DNA of 64,000 nt. Source: Amoebophrya sp. A120. Its lineage: Eukaryota > Sar > Dinophyceae > Syndiniales > Amoebophryaceae. The notes under the pieces are model-generated. The model was not told where the DNA came from, searched no databases, and saw nothing but the letters and a program-made list of their open reading frames with translations. Where the stretch lies: assembly GCA_905178155.1 (NCBI GenBank), contig CAJINV010000012.1, positions 2,763,765 to 2,827,764 of the forward strand, given 5' to 3'. Position numbers and translations under genes: made by a program. This document shows positions 22,736-34,700 of the stretch, one piece after another; the first letter of the stretch is position 1; every line of letters starts with the position of its first letter.

Positions 22736-25700
22736 TTTGTACAAATCAGAGCCCAGGATTTTCTTTTTCAAACCAAAAAGTGAGTTTTCGTATCCGTATA
22801 TCATCTTTATCTGTTTGCAGCATCGTCGCAGCACTGGCTTCCTGATACGCTTTTGTCTCCAGTTTTTGTTATTAATGAGCGTGATTATCGTAGTGAACGC
22901 AAGTTGACAAGATAATTTCAAAATAAGTAGTGTTAAAGTAAGAACCAATATACAGCGCAGCGACAGCAGTGTCGCTCGCCGTTCGAAAAAAAAAACAGCT
23001 AGAAATATTTTCTATCACAACCGTGACTTTGCGGCTACCCGCAAGTCCAAGTCTTCTTTCTACCTACTTACGTAAACAGCACATCCCCCACGTAGATCGG
23101 CGCCGCCTCGCTATCGCTGCGCCAACACAGTTTTTCCGTCTCTCCAAACTCCCCCGGTTTATCAGTCCACTCAATCACGAATTGTTGCTCCGCGAGTTGT
23201 GTGGTCGCGAGTGGGACAAAATTTGTGCAGGTCCCGTTCCGGACGAAGCCTAATTCCGAACTGCTTTGCCCGAGATGAGACACGGTTGTACTGCCGCTTT
23301 GTACAACACCGTTACCATCACTGTAACCGAAAAACCCAGAAATTTCTACCGTGCAGTTTGTTTGTTCAAAATCGTTTGTGGTATTCGTCGTCGCTACGGT
23401 CGCGTTCGTATTTTCATCCACTGTGGTACTACTATTCGAGCCATCTGTTGTGCTGTTCGCCATTCCTAGATCCTCAGCTGTCCCGTTTTTCACCCTGCAA
23501 ACTTTCCGATACATCGTCCCCAGCAGCCAGTTCTTCAATTCCTCGTACTGAATACACTCCTCCCGGTGCAAACAAACCTTCTCACCAACAAATACCTGTG
23601 GCTTGTACTGGGTCAATTTCGGATCCGACAACTGGATGTTCCGCAGCGTTTCCTCATTCGGCAGGGCGCGCGACGAGTTGGCGAAGAAGGAGGCATTGAT
23701 GCTGTTTCTGCTCCCGTATTCCTGTAAATCTATCGGCATGTTCGTCTGCGTTTGTTGGAACCAGTATTGGTCCAGGGATTGCAAGAGTTGCCTTTGGGTT
23801 AAAAGTTGAGATTTCTCCAGTTCTAATGAGGACAATCCGCCGTCAAAAGTGTTCACAATTGTTGAGGTGACAGCTGGTACAGCTGCCGTGCCAGAGTTAA
23901 CCGGGTAGTAGTCCTGCACGGGATTTGGGTAGGGGAGTAAGTGCTGCAACAACGGCGGCCCGTTCTTGTTTTTATCCTCTAACTGCTCCAAACTCGGTCC
24001 ATCCGTCGCCGTCGTCGGTCCGCCGTACCGGAGCCCCAACCGCGCCGACAGAGCGGTAATCAAACTGTTCACCGGCTGGATCTCGGATTGCTTCAAATTC
24101 GTTTCTTTCCTGAACGGGTACGGACCGACGATCTTCAGTTCGTTAACGAGAACATGCGGGCCGAAACAAACTTCATACGCGAAAGAGTCCGTCGGGTCGA
24201 AAAGGTCGTAGTTGGATAGGAGTTCTCGCGGTATTTCGTAGGTAATTTTCGAGGCGAAGAAATTCCTGAACGGGCCGGTGAGAAGAGCCGCCTTCGCTGC
24301 GAGGGCTTATGGCGTTCTCACCTGTTACATTCTCAACTGTTACATGAATTTGTGATGCAAGAATGGCAAAAGTCAAAGGGGTGACCTTGCGCGTCTAGCA
24401 TGACAGATTTGCCACAGATTCTCAGCCTGTTTGGCTCTTCGAGAATTTGTCATGCGGAGCAGCTTGATCGTATCAGTTCTATATTGTGATTTTGCATGAC
24501 ATCAAATCATGTAACAGTTGAGAATGTAACGTTTGAGAACGCCATAGGGCTGTGGAGTTCGTTCTCGTTGGGGATGCGATTTCATCGTCTAATAGGCTCG
24601 TAACTGCGAGAGTAGAGGCCGGCGATGCGGTGCTGTTGGCGGATGAATTGGTTCCATTAATTCCCCCCGCTCCAGTTCCTCCTCCGCCGTTCATACTCAC
24701 CAGCTCCTTGATTGCCAGCTGCAACACCAAGTTCTTCACGCTCAATGCGCTGCAGTGGATCAAGGGCTTCAAAGTTTTGTCCGCCAGTTGCTTTTTGTAG
24801 ATCCGCAATTGAAACGGCCGGCTCATCGCCCCGGACAACTCTATCGAACACGCTTTTCCCATAACGCAGAAATACGGCCCTAAATCCGTCCTTGGTCCCT
24901 GGAAACGCACTTTCCCGATCTCCATGATTGTGCGGTGCGAGTAGAAGATCTTTGGTGGGGGTTTCGATATGGCAGCGGGGTCTAATACTCCTGTTCCTGC
25001 GACCAACGCTGTAGAAGTTCTGGAACTGCTGCTTCCGGTCAGACTGCTTGCGTTCGTTGCATTGGAAGACGCGTTTGTCGAATTCGAATCGTCGAAGTCG
25101 TCAGCATCAGCTGCTACGGCGCTAGAAGAAGAGGTTCCTCCTGCTACTACGTCCGTGTCGTTTCCCGTAGAATTCACATCCAACGCGGCACTACCTCCGC
25201 CAGCAGCGGCGGAAGCTGAAATCAGCTTCATCTTCTCATCCACCAAGTCAGCAACAACAGCGCTATCAGCCATGTCGTCCTGACTCTCCATCACCGTATT
25301 TTCCGTGATCCAACAAAGAGAAAACAATTGGTTCACATCCGCCCGTGAAATGATCCCAAAGTTCGCCCGTAGTTTCAAAACATCATTCAACCGGTTCGCG
25401 ACGACTCTGGTCAGGAAATAGTTGCTCGGTAATCTAGACTCCATGTCCAAAGTCCGCTGCCGCTCCTCCTCCGAGTTATGGCGTTCTCAACTGTTACATT
25501 CTCAGCTGTTACATGGATTTGTGATGCAAGAATGGGAAAAGTGAAAGGGGGGAGGTTGCATCTGTAGCATTACAAATTCCGAACAGATTTGGGTTCTGTT
25601 TAGCCATTCGCAAATTTGTCATGCGAAGCAGCTTGATCGTGTGGATCAGATCTTGATGATCATTTTGCATGACAAATCATGTAACAGTTGAGAATGTAAC

Positions 25701-28700
25701 GTTTGAGAACACCATACGAGTCGAAATTTCGGTACGTCACGTCGCTGTCCGCGAGATACAGTTCCCGTAACACCCCGATCGGCTTCAGGTGGTATCGCCA
25801 GAAAAAACTGTTTCACTGTAAACTTGTAATGCAGAAAATGTATCTCACAAGTGTTTGTCTTGCTACACATGCAAGACAGTGGACTTTTAGCTGTGTTTTC
25901 CCTTAGGAGCCTTGCATGGCAAATTTTTTCTGTCATGTAGAACAAACTTGTGATGCAAAACCTGCAAAATCCTCACAGTGAAACACTTTTTTCGTACGAT
26001 AGGTGGGAATCGGAATCCACTAGTGGGTAGGGGGGGAGTTTGATATCATTTGGACTTTGCTGATTTATTTGTTGAAACTGCTCGTACACCGCCAAGTCGG
26101 CTTCGTATTGCAAGAAAGCGAGGATCTCTTCTTCCGTTGAGTTCTCATTCACGGTGAGATTCAGGTTGGAATGAGCGGCGAAGTTTCTCGGGTGGTAGTA
26201 CCCGGGATTTAAATATCGCTCGTCGTAATTCGGGTAATTGTAGTTGTTTTTGCTGTTTGATATTTCTATGCTGGAATTCAGCAGACTGTTCAACCCCAGC
26301 TCGTACCTCGCATCGCATATTTTCAGTGCCGTGCTGGTCACAATCTCGTACCCGGGCAGAGAGTATGAATTGCAAAACCAGCAAAAGTGTCTGGGTCTGG
26401 AAACTTGTGATGCAAGAAAGGGAATAGTGAACTCACTATGATGCGCTGCCAAGCATGACAAGTTTTTTTCATGGATCTGAGTTGCGTAATCCGCATGAAA
26501 CACTGCGCTTTTGCATGACAGGGAGGAGGAGCTCTTCGCGGCCATGCAACACAGAGTTCAGAGTCATGCCAGACTAGCATGCCAAGTCTCAGAATCTTCC
26601 AGGCCCAGACATTTTTGCATTTGATAGAGAGGTTTTGTCGACGCTTGTGAAATTGTCGTTCGTGAGGAAAGTGGACAGATTGTAATTGAACAGATTTATC
26701 ACATTCCGCGCCACCTCGTGCCCGTTTGCGATGGTGGTTTCGATGGTTTTCTGCATTGTTTTCGCAGAAGAAGACGATGTTGCCGATGAAGCTGCCATGA
26801 GCGCGTTCAAACTGGTGTCGGATTCCAAAAACGCACCGCAGACCTCGCCGAGTTGACAAATTGTCAAGGGCAGCGTCGTGTCAACTGCAAAAATGTCTGG
26901 ATCTGGAAGAATGCAGATTTTTGTCATGCTGTTTTTGCATGACACAAAATGTCTGTCATGGAAGCCCTAGCATCACAGATTTCGAGAAGCTTCGGCATTG
27001 CTTATTCCGCATGACAAATCCCCCATTTTGGTGACAGGAAATGGGCGCCCTTTGCTGCCTATGCATGAGCGATTTGTCTGTGTTGTGAAATGCGCATCAC
27101 AAGTTCGCATCCTTCCAGACCCAGACATATTTGCATTTGATACTTCGCACTGTCGAAGGGTGAGAAGAATTCGACGCTGCGAGTAGTCGGGTCAGCAGAG
27201 GTTGATTTTTCAGCCGTGTTCTTGTCGGAAGCACTGCTGGTTTCCTTCACCACAATCGATTGCAACGATGTTGTATCTGCCGTTTCTCCAACACCAACGT
27301 CTCCGTATGTTACAAACTCGATCGATTTTGTTCCCACGCCAGGGCCTGGTCCTACTATTCCGTCTATCTGTTGTCCTGAAGGCGGTCCTCGTCCCTCTCC
27401 CTTCTGTAGCACCGTCGGCACGATTTTCCCAGCCTCCCGAATGGGCTCGTCTAACAAATCGTTTGCGGCAGAAGTTGTTGGCACGGTGTAGTTGTTGAAG
27501 CCGAAACTTTCATACAAAACACTCATGTTCGCGACATCCACGGCGAATTGCTTCATGATCATCGTCGGGTCCACAACAGCCCGCTCGTACTGCGTCGTGT
27601 TTTCAAACACGGAAGACGTTACACCGATCATCACCGGGAGTTTGATAAACGACCCCGCTGCTTGGGTTTTTTCCTCTTCCGAAAACGGGAGCCTGGTGGT
27701 TTTTCGCGTCACAAGCTTGGCGGAGGTGGAAACTGCCGCGCCGCTGGGGTCGTCGAACACGGTGCCGGCCTCGGTGATGCCTGATGATAAATTGTAAGTA
27801 CTGGATCGATTTTCTTTTCGCAAGTGGAGAAATCTCTGTCTACACACACAAGGTTGACTTTGCATTTGGTTCAGGACATGAACGTTTGCACTTTGCGAAG
27901 ATACTAGCAGAACTACTACAACATACAGACACACACACACATACCTAGCGTGTCGTTCCCCCCGACCGAAAAGAAATCGCCGACCAGCAACTGCCGTTGC
28001 GCTTGATGATAGGTCAGGCTGGTTGTTGCAGCACTCACTTGTTCCGCTCCCGGATAGAGTAAATACGCCCCCATGTTGTTCACGGTTTCAATCTCCCTCG
28101 AGCCCGTGTCCAAAAATTCCGCAATGTTGATTCCTAACTTTTGACTCGACAGCTCCTGGTCTAAGCCTAGAAAATAATTCATGGACGCGTACCGCTGCGA
28201 GATTGTGGTTTCCGACGCAGAAGATACCGCTATGTTGCTAGAAAAATCTGTAGAGCTGCTGTCGTATACCATGGCCGGGTCGTGTTCAAAAATCGCCGCT
28301 TCAAGTGACGTGTTCTTCTTCCCCACAGTGCTGTCCCGCAGCCGCAAGTAGTCGTACTGACCGGTGAACACGTTTGCGAAATTCAGTTGCGAGTTAGGCA
28401 CGTGCTCGGTCGTCAGCTTCAGGAAAGTGTTGTTATCCGCCTTCGCTGTTGTCGTGTTCGCGTCGGCATTGTGCCTGTAATTCGGCCCATCGACGGTCAA
28501 GAAAGCGCGGATGGACTGTTGCAGGGCGGTTGTCGTGTTGAAAGTGAGAGGGGCTGTTGCGTTACTTGATGTTGCAGTTGATGTTCCGGTCTGATTTATT
28601 TTCCCATCTACATCCTCCACGACTCTCATCGCCAGCACGCTGACGCAAATTCCGTACACTCCGATGGAGAAAGGCAACACGACGAGTGGCACTTTCCCGT

Positions 28701-31700
28701 AGTTGCTGTCGTATTTCTCCGTGGAAGATCTCCGATGGGCAAGCTGTAAAATATCAAGTGTAAAAATGTCTGGGTCTGGAAGAATGTGAGATCTGTGATG
28801 CATATTTTGCATGGTATGGTATGGTATGGTATGGTATGAGGCTTGCGCCCTCCAGGTACATGGTCCATAATGCCTGTGATGCATGGCCTAGCATCACATA
28901 TTTTTCAAGCGCTTGCTCATGCCTATTCCGCATGACAAATGCCATCTCCGCGGAGCACAAAGTCTCCTCCTCTTACTCTTAGTGGTCAGGCAATACAAAA
29001 TTTTTTCGAATCCAGAGACAGCATCACAGGTTTAGAATCTTCCAGACCCAGACATTTTTGAATACCATATAAAAGGGTCTGATGCGATGAATTCGTTAGA
29101 ATTTCTTCTTCCAAAGCTTCTCTGGTCGTCGTTGTGCTAGAACTGCTTCCACCTCCGACTTCGTCTCCGAGCATCTTCGTCACTTCTGAACTTAAAGTTT
29201 TCACGTCTTCAAAACCGGATAAAATCTTCACCCGACTCGAATTCGAACTCTGAGCGCAGTTGTTGCTCTGGTCTTCCGCGATTGTGATAATTGGGTGGTA
29301 GAGAATGTTTTTGTCAGCAGCAGTTTTGGTTGAATTTGTGGTACTGCTGTCGTTGCTTCCCGTACTACTGTTGGATGAACCTGTGCTGGTACTACTGCTG
29401 CTCTCCGTCGCCAACTTTGCCTCTTCCACTGCTTTTAGAACGATTGCTTCCAAACCTTGCAACTGACAAACACTTCCCAAATTGCAGTGAAAATCCGTAT
29501 CGAAAGACATGAATCCGGCCCGGACCCAAGGATAGAGCTGGTTGTTGCTGGTTCTTGTTTCGCTGGTAGAACTAGAAGCATCAGCATCTTCCTCGCTGCT
29601 TTTCCAGCACACCGTCAAATTGTCTCTCCTGTGGAACTTGGGCATGGAGTTCAAAGCGGTTTCTGGCAGCGTGAACTGCGCGATCATATCGCTTTGTCCT
29701 GCTAAAATCTCGTTCGGCGGAAAGGTCATGTACGGGTTCAAACTATTCAACCGATTCAACTGTCCGCTGTTGTAGATGCTGAGCATCGCGTGCGTCGGGT
29801 TCGAGTCCGTCGTATTTAAACCAGAATACTGTCGCTCGTTGTCTGGCCGCACGTCCTGGATAGTAACAGCGCCAGAGGTTGCTGAAGGGTCTTCACCCGC
29901 ATCAACGCTACTGTCGTCCGATGTACCAGCTGTTGCTTTCTCGTCTTTCACAAACTCGACCAAGTTCCCATTGTACAAAATGTGCGGGCTATTGCAGTCG
30001 TAGTCGTCTACAATGCGGATCAGATTCTTTGACGTGTCGGGTGCAGTAGTTTCATTCGACGAATTTGTCATGCTATCCTCGGAAGTAGAGAATTCGTCGA
30101 CAAGACCCGTGCCGCCAGTGGAATTCGTATCGTTGCCACCAACCGCTGTCACTGCCTTCGATGGCACCGCGTGCTTCTGGAAGAAATCACCGGCGAATTG
30201 TAGTGCACACGCAGATGAACTCGAAGAAGTAGAAGACGAGGAAGACGTAAACGAATACCCGCACTTCTGCACTAGCCCCAAATTCTGATCCAGCGGGCCA
30301 TAGAACTTCATGGGACTGAGTAAGACCTCGTTGTCCGACCAACACAATTCGTAATTCGTGAACGTCGGCAGAGAAGTGGACAATCCGAAATCGAATTTGA
30401 ACAAAGTTTTGTTCTGGTACTATCAAATGCAAAAATGTCTGGGTCTGGGAGGATGGAACTTGTCATGGTAAATCTGAAGCATGCAAAAATCTGTGTTTCA
30501 TGAGTGCCAAAAGCGGCACACTTTTGACCAAGTTGGAAGGGAGTTCTCTTGCAGGATAGGCATGGCAGAGACCTCGCAGGGTCTGTCATGCCAAGTCCCG
30601 CATTCCAGACCTCATGGCCATGGGTCATGGAAAATCTGCATGACAAGTCTACACTTTTCCAGGCCCCGACATTTTTGCACTTGATAGGTACTCTTCGAGG
30701 ATAAAACTGTTGGACTCCACTTCGATAGAATTCAAAAGGAGATCCGTACTGTAAGAACCTTCAGAGGAAGAATTTGCTGATGCTGTTGTAGTGTTTTGCA
30801 TCGCCCCAAGACCCGCAGAGGTGGACGACAGTTGCTCCAACAAAGCGTTCCCATAAAACAACTCCCCACTATCCACGACCGTCGGCGGTATCATCGTTTT
30901 CTCCTCCGTTAACAGCAATCCAGCACTCGACTTCCCCGCAAACCCGCCTGCTAATTTCAGATCCACCACTTGTGGCAAGCGGACAGACTCCACAAGCAAA
31001 TCCGGCCTGGACCAAGTACTGTCGAAGGGGAAGTTCGGGTTTTGGAATTGAATTCCCGCGGTGATGTTTCTACTGGCGAGTAGATAATCCGTCGGGAGGT
31101 AGGAAATGTACCCCGTTTCGTCCAGGTTTTCGAACAAATTGTAGTTCTGCTGGTTCAAATCCGCTAACGTGGGTTTGTACCCATACGGCAGGAAATTCGG
31201 CTCGAAATTGATGCCGTACGGGGTCGGGAGAGGAGCGGGAGTGGTTGTTGGCGTGTTGTGTGAGAGTCTACGAAGACGTCTTCCCGCGGAGTAGGGAAGG
31301 GGGTCGTTCGCTGCATCGGTGAAGCTTCTGTCGTACAGGCGGTTTTGCTCTCTTAATGCTTTGCTCTTCTGCTCTTCCTGCTGCAAAAAGAGTAAGGTGT
31401 CGTTTAGATTGCACTTTTTCCGAATTTTGAAGAAGTTTGTTTCCTTCGTGAAGTCTTGTTCCTTTCCGACAAACGGGACCGCAATGGAGCAGGTTTTGCC
31501 GATGAAACAGCTGTGGAATTCGAAGTGATTGAGTGTCGGGTCGTCTGTCACCGTTGTTTTCGTGGCGTCGACTGAAGCAGCTGCGGATGATACTGATGAT
31601 GATGAATCTGTGGCATTTATGGCAGAGTCGACGGCTTCTTCCTCCTCCAGCCCCGCTAATGAAGAAGCACGCAGAGCGCTCGTCGATTGATTGCTGCTAT

Positions 31701-34700
31701 TACTGGTTCCATTCACATCCACATCTGTCGCGTTGCTTGCATTCGCCACAGCACTGGCGTCGGCAGTTGTTCCAGCAGAAGTGCCCGATCCTGTCTCCAT
31801 CCCTTTCTCGAAAAAGAACCCCGCCGCTTCCAGCTCATACCGTTTCATCAATAACTTGACCGTTTCGTTCGGGATCACCGGCCCGAGAAGTTGGAAACTC
31901 CCAACGATAACCCACTCGTACTTGATCTTCTCATCTAACATTCCCGCCATCTCATTCAAGGAGTTATCCACGTGCCAGTACATCCGGTAATCTCGACTCG
32001 CATTTGCGAACGGGCGGCCCAAGTCGAAAACTTCCTTTTCCCGGAAGACGGATTCTGGGTACTGCGGGTTGTTCGGGAAACCGAGAAAATTGTCGAGCTG
32101 GAGCTCCACCGCTTCGGAAACGAGTTCCTTGATCGTGAAATTCGGATCGGGGATGTATTGCACAGTGCTATTAGAAGATGTTCCATTTGCCATGCTCGAG
32201 CTTGCATTCCCGGTCGTAGTACTGCTTCCTATATCAAATGCAAAAATGTCTGGGTCTGGAAGAGTGTAAGCTTGTCATGCAGGTTTTCCATGACCCATCA
32301 GGTCTGGAATGCGGGACCTAGCATGACAGTGTCTGTGAGGTCTCTATGGAACGTAGGTGTACTACCGCTACCGGGATATTGCATGCACTACCGGGTTAGT
32401 CAAGGTACCCCAATTTTGAAAAGTCAAGGTCAGCGCTACAAAAAAGTCAAGGTCGGGAAATCCGATGAAACAGGCAGCACGGGCCAAAAGGCGACAAAAC
32501 CGAACCCGTTCGGCCTGGCTCCGTCTCAAGATTGGCCGGGCGGCGGTTCTCAGCCTTTCGGCCCGCGCTGGCGGGCTTTCACAACCGCGCGACCACTCGC
32601 TCGCCCTTGTTGGGTGTGGGCATTCGTCACTCCCAGCGGGCTAGCACCTGCGGCGCCGCCCGTGGGCGTCTACTCCTTTCTCACATCTATCATACCATCG
32701 TGTAACGCGCGTTACACGAGCGGTCTATGCTTCCCGTTTGTCTGCAAGTTGTCGCAGAGGCTACAGAGGGGCGGGCGCTCCGAATCTTTCCGACCCCTCC
32801 CCCTGGAGTGTCGAGGGTGATCTTTCCAGGATCTTAATGGGACCTCTTCGGGCACCCCGCTGGTGCCGGCGAACTACTTCTCAGCAGCCCTGCCTTCGCC
32901 TTCTCAGCAGCGCCATATTCGGAGGGGCCGGGGGAAAACAAGCGGCAGCTGCAGCATTTGCGAGCGAGCGAGGACCAAGTACAGGGGGACCAACGGGGAT
33001 CGACGGCGCCGCGCGGGCTCCAAGCGATCCCCCGGCTATCCAGGAACTCCCGGGGCACTGGCTACAGGGCTTCTGACTCGTAGCGCCCTATGCCTCTCGA
33101 TGGGGTTAGGCCTTTTGTAGAACTTGTAGAAATTAGAAAGGGCTGCAGCGCGGGCAAACGTAGTGCTCACGCAGCGCGGGCCGAAGGGCTAGGAGCCGGC
33201 CCCTGTTGTGCTTCGCAAGGCACCGCCAGCGCGGGCCGGAGGGCTAGGAGCCGCCGCCCGGGCGGCCAATCTTGAGGCAGAGCCAGGCCGAACGGGTTCG
33301 GTTTTGTCGCGTTTTGGCTCCTGTTGTGCTTCGCAGATCACCGCCAGCGCGGGCCGAAAGGCTGGGAACCGCCGCCCGGCCAATCTTGAGGCGGAGCCAG
33401 GCCGAACGGGTTCGGTTTTGTCGCGTTTTGGCTACTGTTGTGCTTCGCAGATCACCGCCAGCGCGGGCCGAAAGGCTGGGAACCGCCGCCCGGCTCCTCT
33501 TGAATGAGGCAGACCGAGGCCGAACGGGTTCGGTTTTGTCGCCTTTTGGCTCCTGTTGTGCTTCGCAGATCACCGCCAGCGCCGGACGAAGCCAGGGCTG
33601 GGAACCGCCGCCCGGCCAATCTTGGGAGGCAGAGCCAGGCCGAACGGGTTCGGCTTTGGTCGGTTTTGGCTCCTGTTGTGCTTCGCAGATCACCGCCAGC
33701 GCGGGCCGAAGGGCAGGGAGCCGCCGCCCGGCCAATCTTGAGGCAGAGCCAGGCCGAACGGGTTCGGTTTTGTCGCCTTTTGGCTCGCGCTGTGCTTCGC
33801 AGATCACCGCCAGCGCGGGCCGAAGGGCGAGGAACCGCCGCCCGGCCTCATAGCCTCCGGGACGGACTAGGCGTCGACATGGGGCGCGGCGCTGCTGGAG
33901 CGCCACCACCTCCACTGGAGGTGGTTGCTTCGGCCGCTCAGAAGGCCGACACTTCAACTGTAGACCTCGTCCGGGCTCATCTTCTTCTTTCTCATCCGCC
34001 TCGTCGATCGTGGAGGCTATTTGAAGGAGGAGCTCTCCTTCAACGAGGAGCTCTCCTTCAACACCCGATGGCTCTGGTTCTGCTCCTCGCACTGCAGAAG
34101 AAGGCGGGGCGGCTCCTCTCGGCTGCACCTCGTTGGCCCACTCGAACAACAGCTACTGCTTTTCAAATCGACGTGCTGTGTCGGCCATGCGAAAGAGGTT
34201 TCGGGAGCGCCGTTTTTGATAGTACTACCGAGATAATAATCATGGACTCCACTCGGATCGCGACAAATTTCGCGACCTCGGGAGCAGTTTCGGGACAGTT
34301 TTTTTTTGTTTTTTCATTGAGAACGCATTTAATATCCAGGTAGTGCAAAGATCTGAAAACCACCGTAGCATGGGTGTTCGGGTTTGCACTACCGCACGAA
34401 AAATAATGGGTAAAAGTCAGCCACTACCGGAATCTGCGGGAATTAATATCCAGGTAGTGCATTGAAAAAGTAGATCGGTAGTACAAAGCCTTAAAATCCA
34501 CCATACCATTGGGAATATGCCTTTCACTACCGTACAAAACCGATAAGGGAAAAGCGACGCACTACCGTGGTGCCGGTCCGACGAATTTTGGTCGTCGGTT
34601 ATCCCGGTAGTGCGTCGTCTTTTCGTACGGTAGTGCAACGCGTTTCCCCCATGCTATGGTGGTTTAGAAGTTTTTCGACTACCGGGATAATAACTCACAA

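Noticed and set aside
33244-34149. 301-codon minus frame and plus frames in the nested transposon
   Set aside because: They are translations of a 117-bp tandem array; no transposase motifs.
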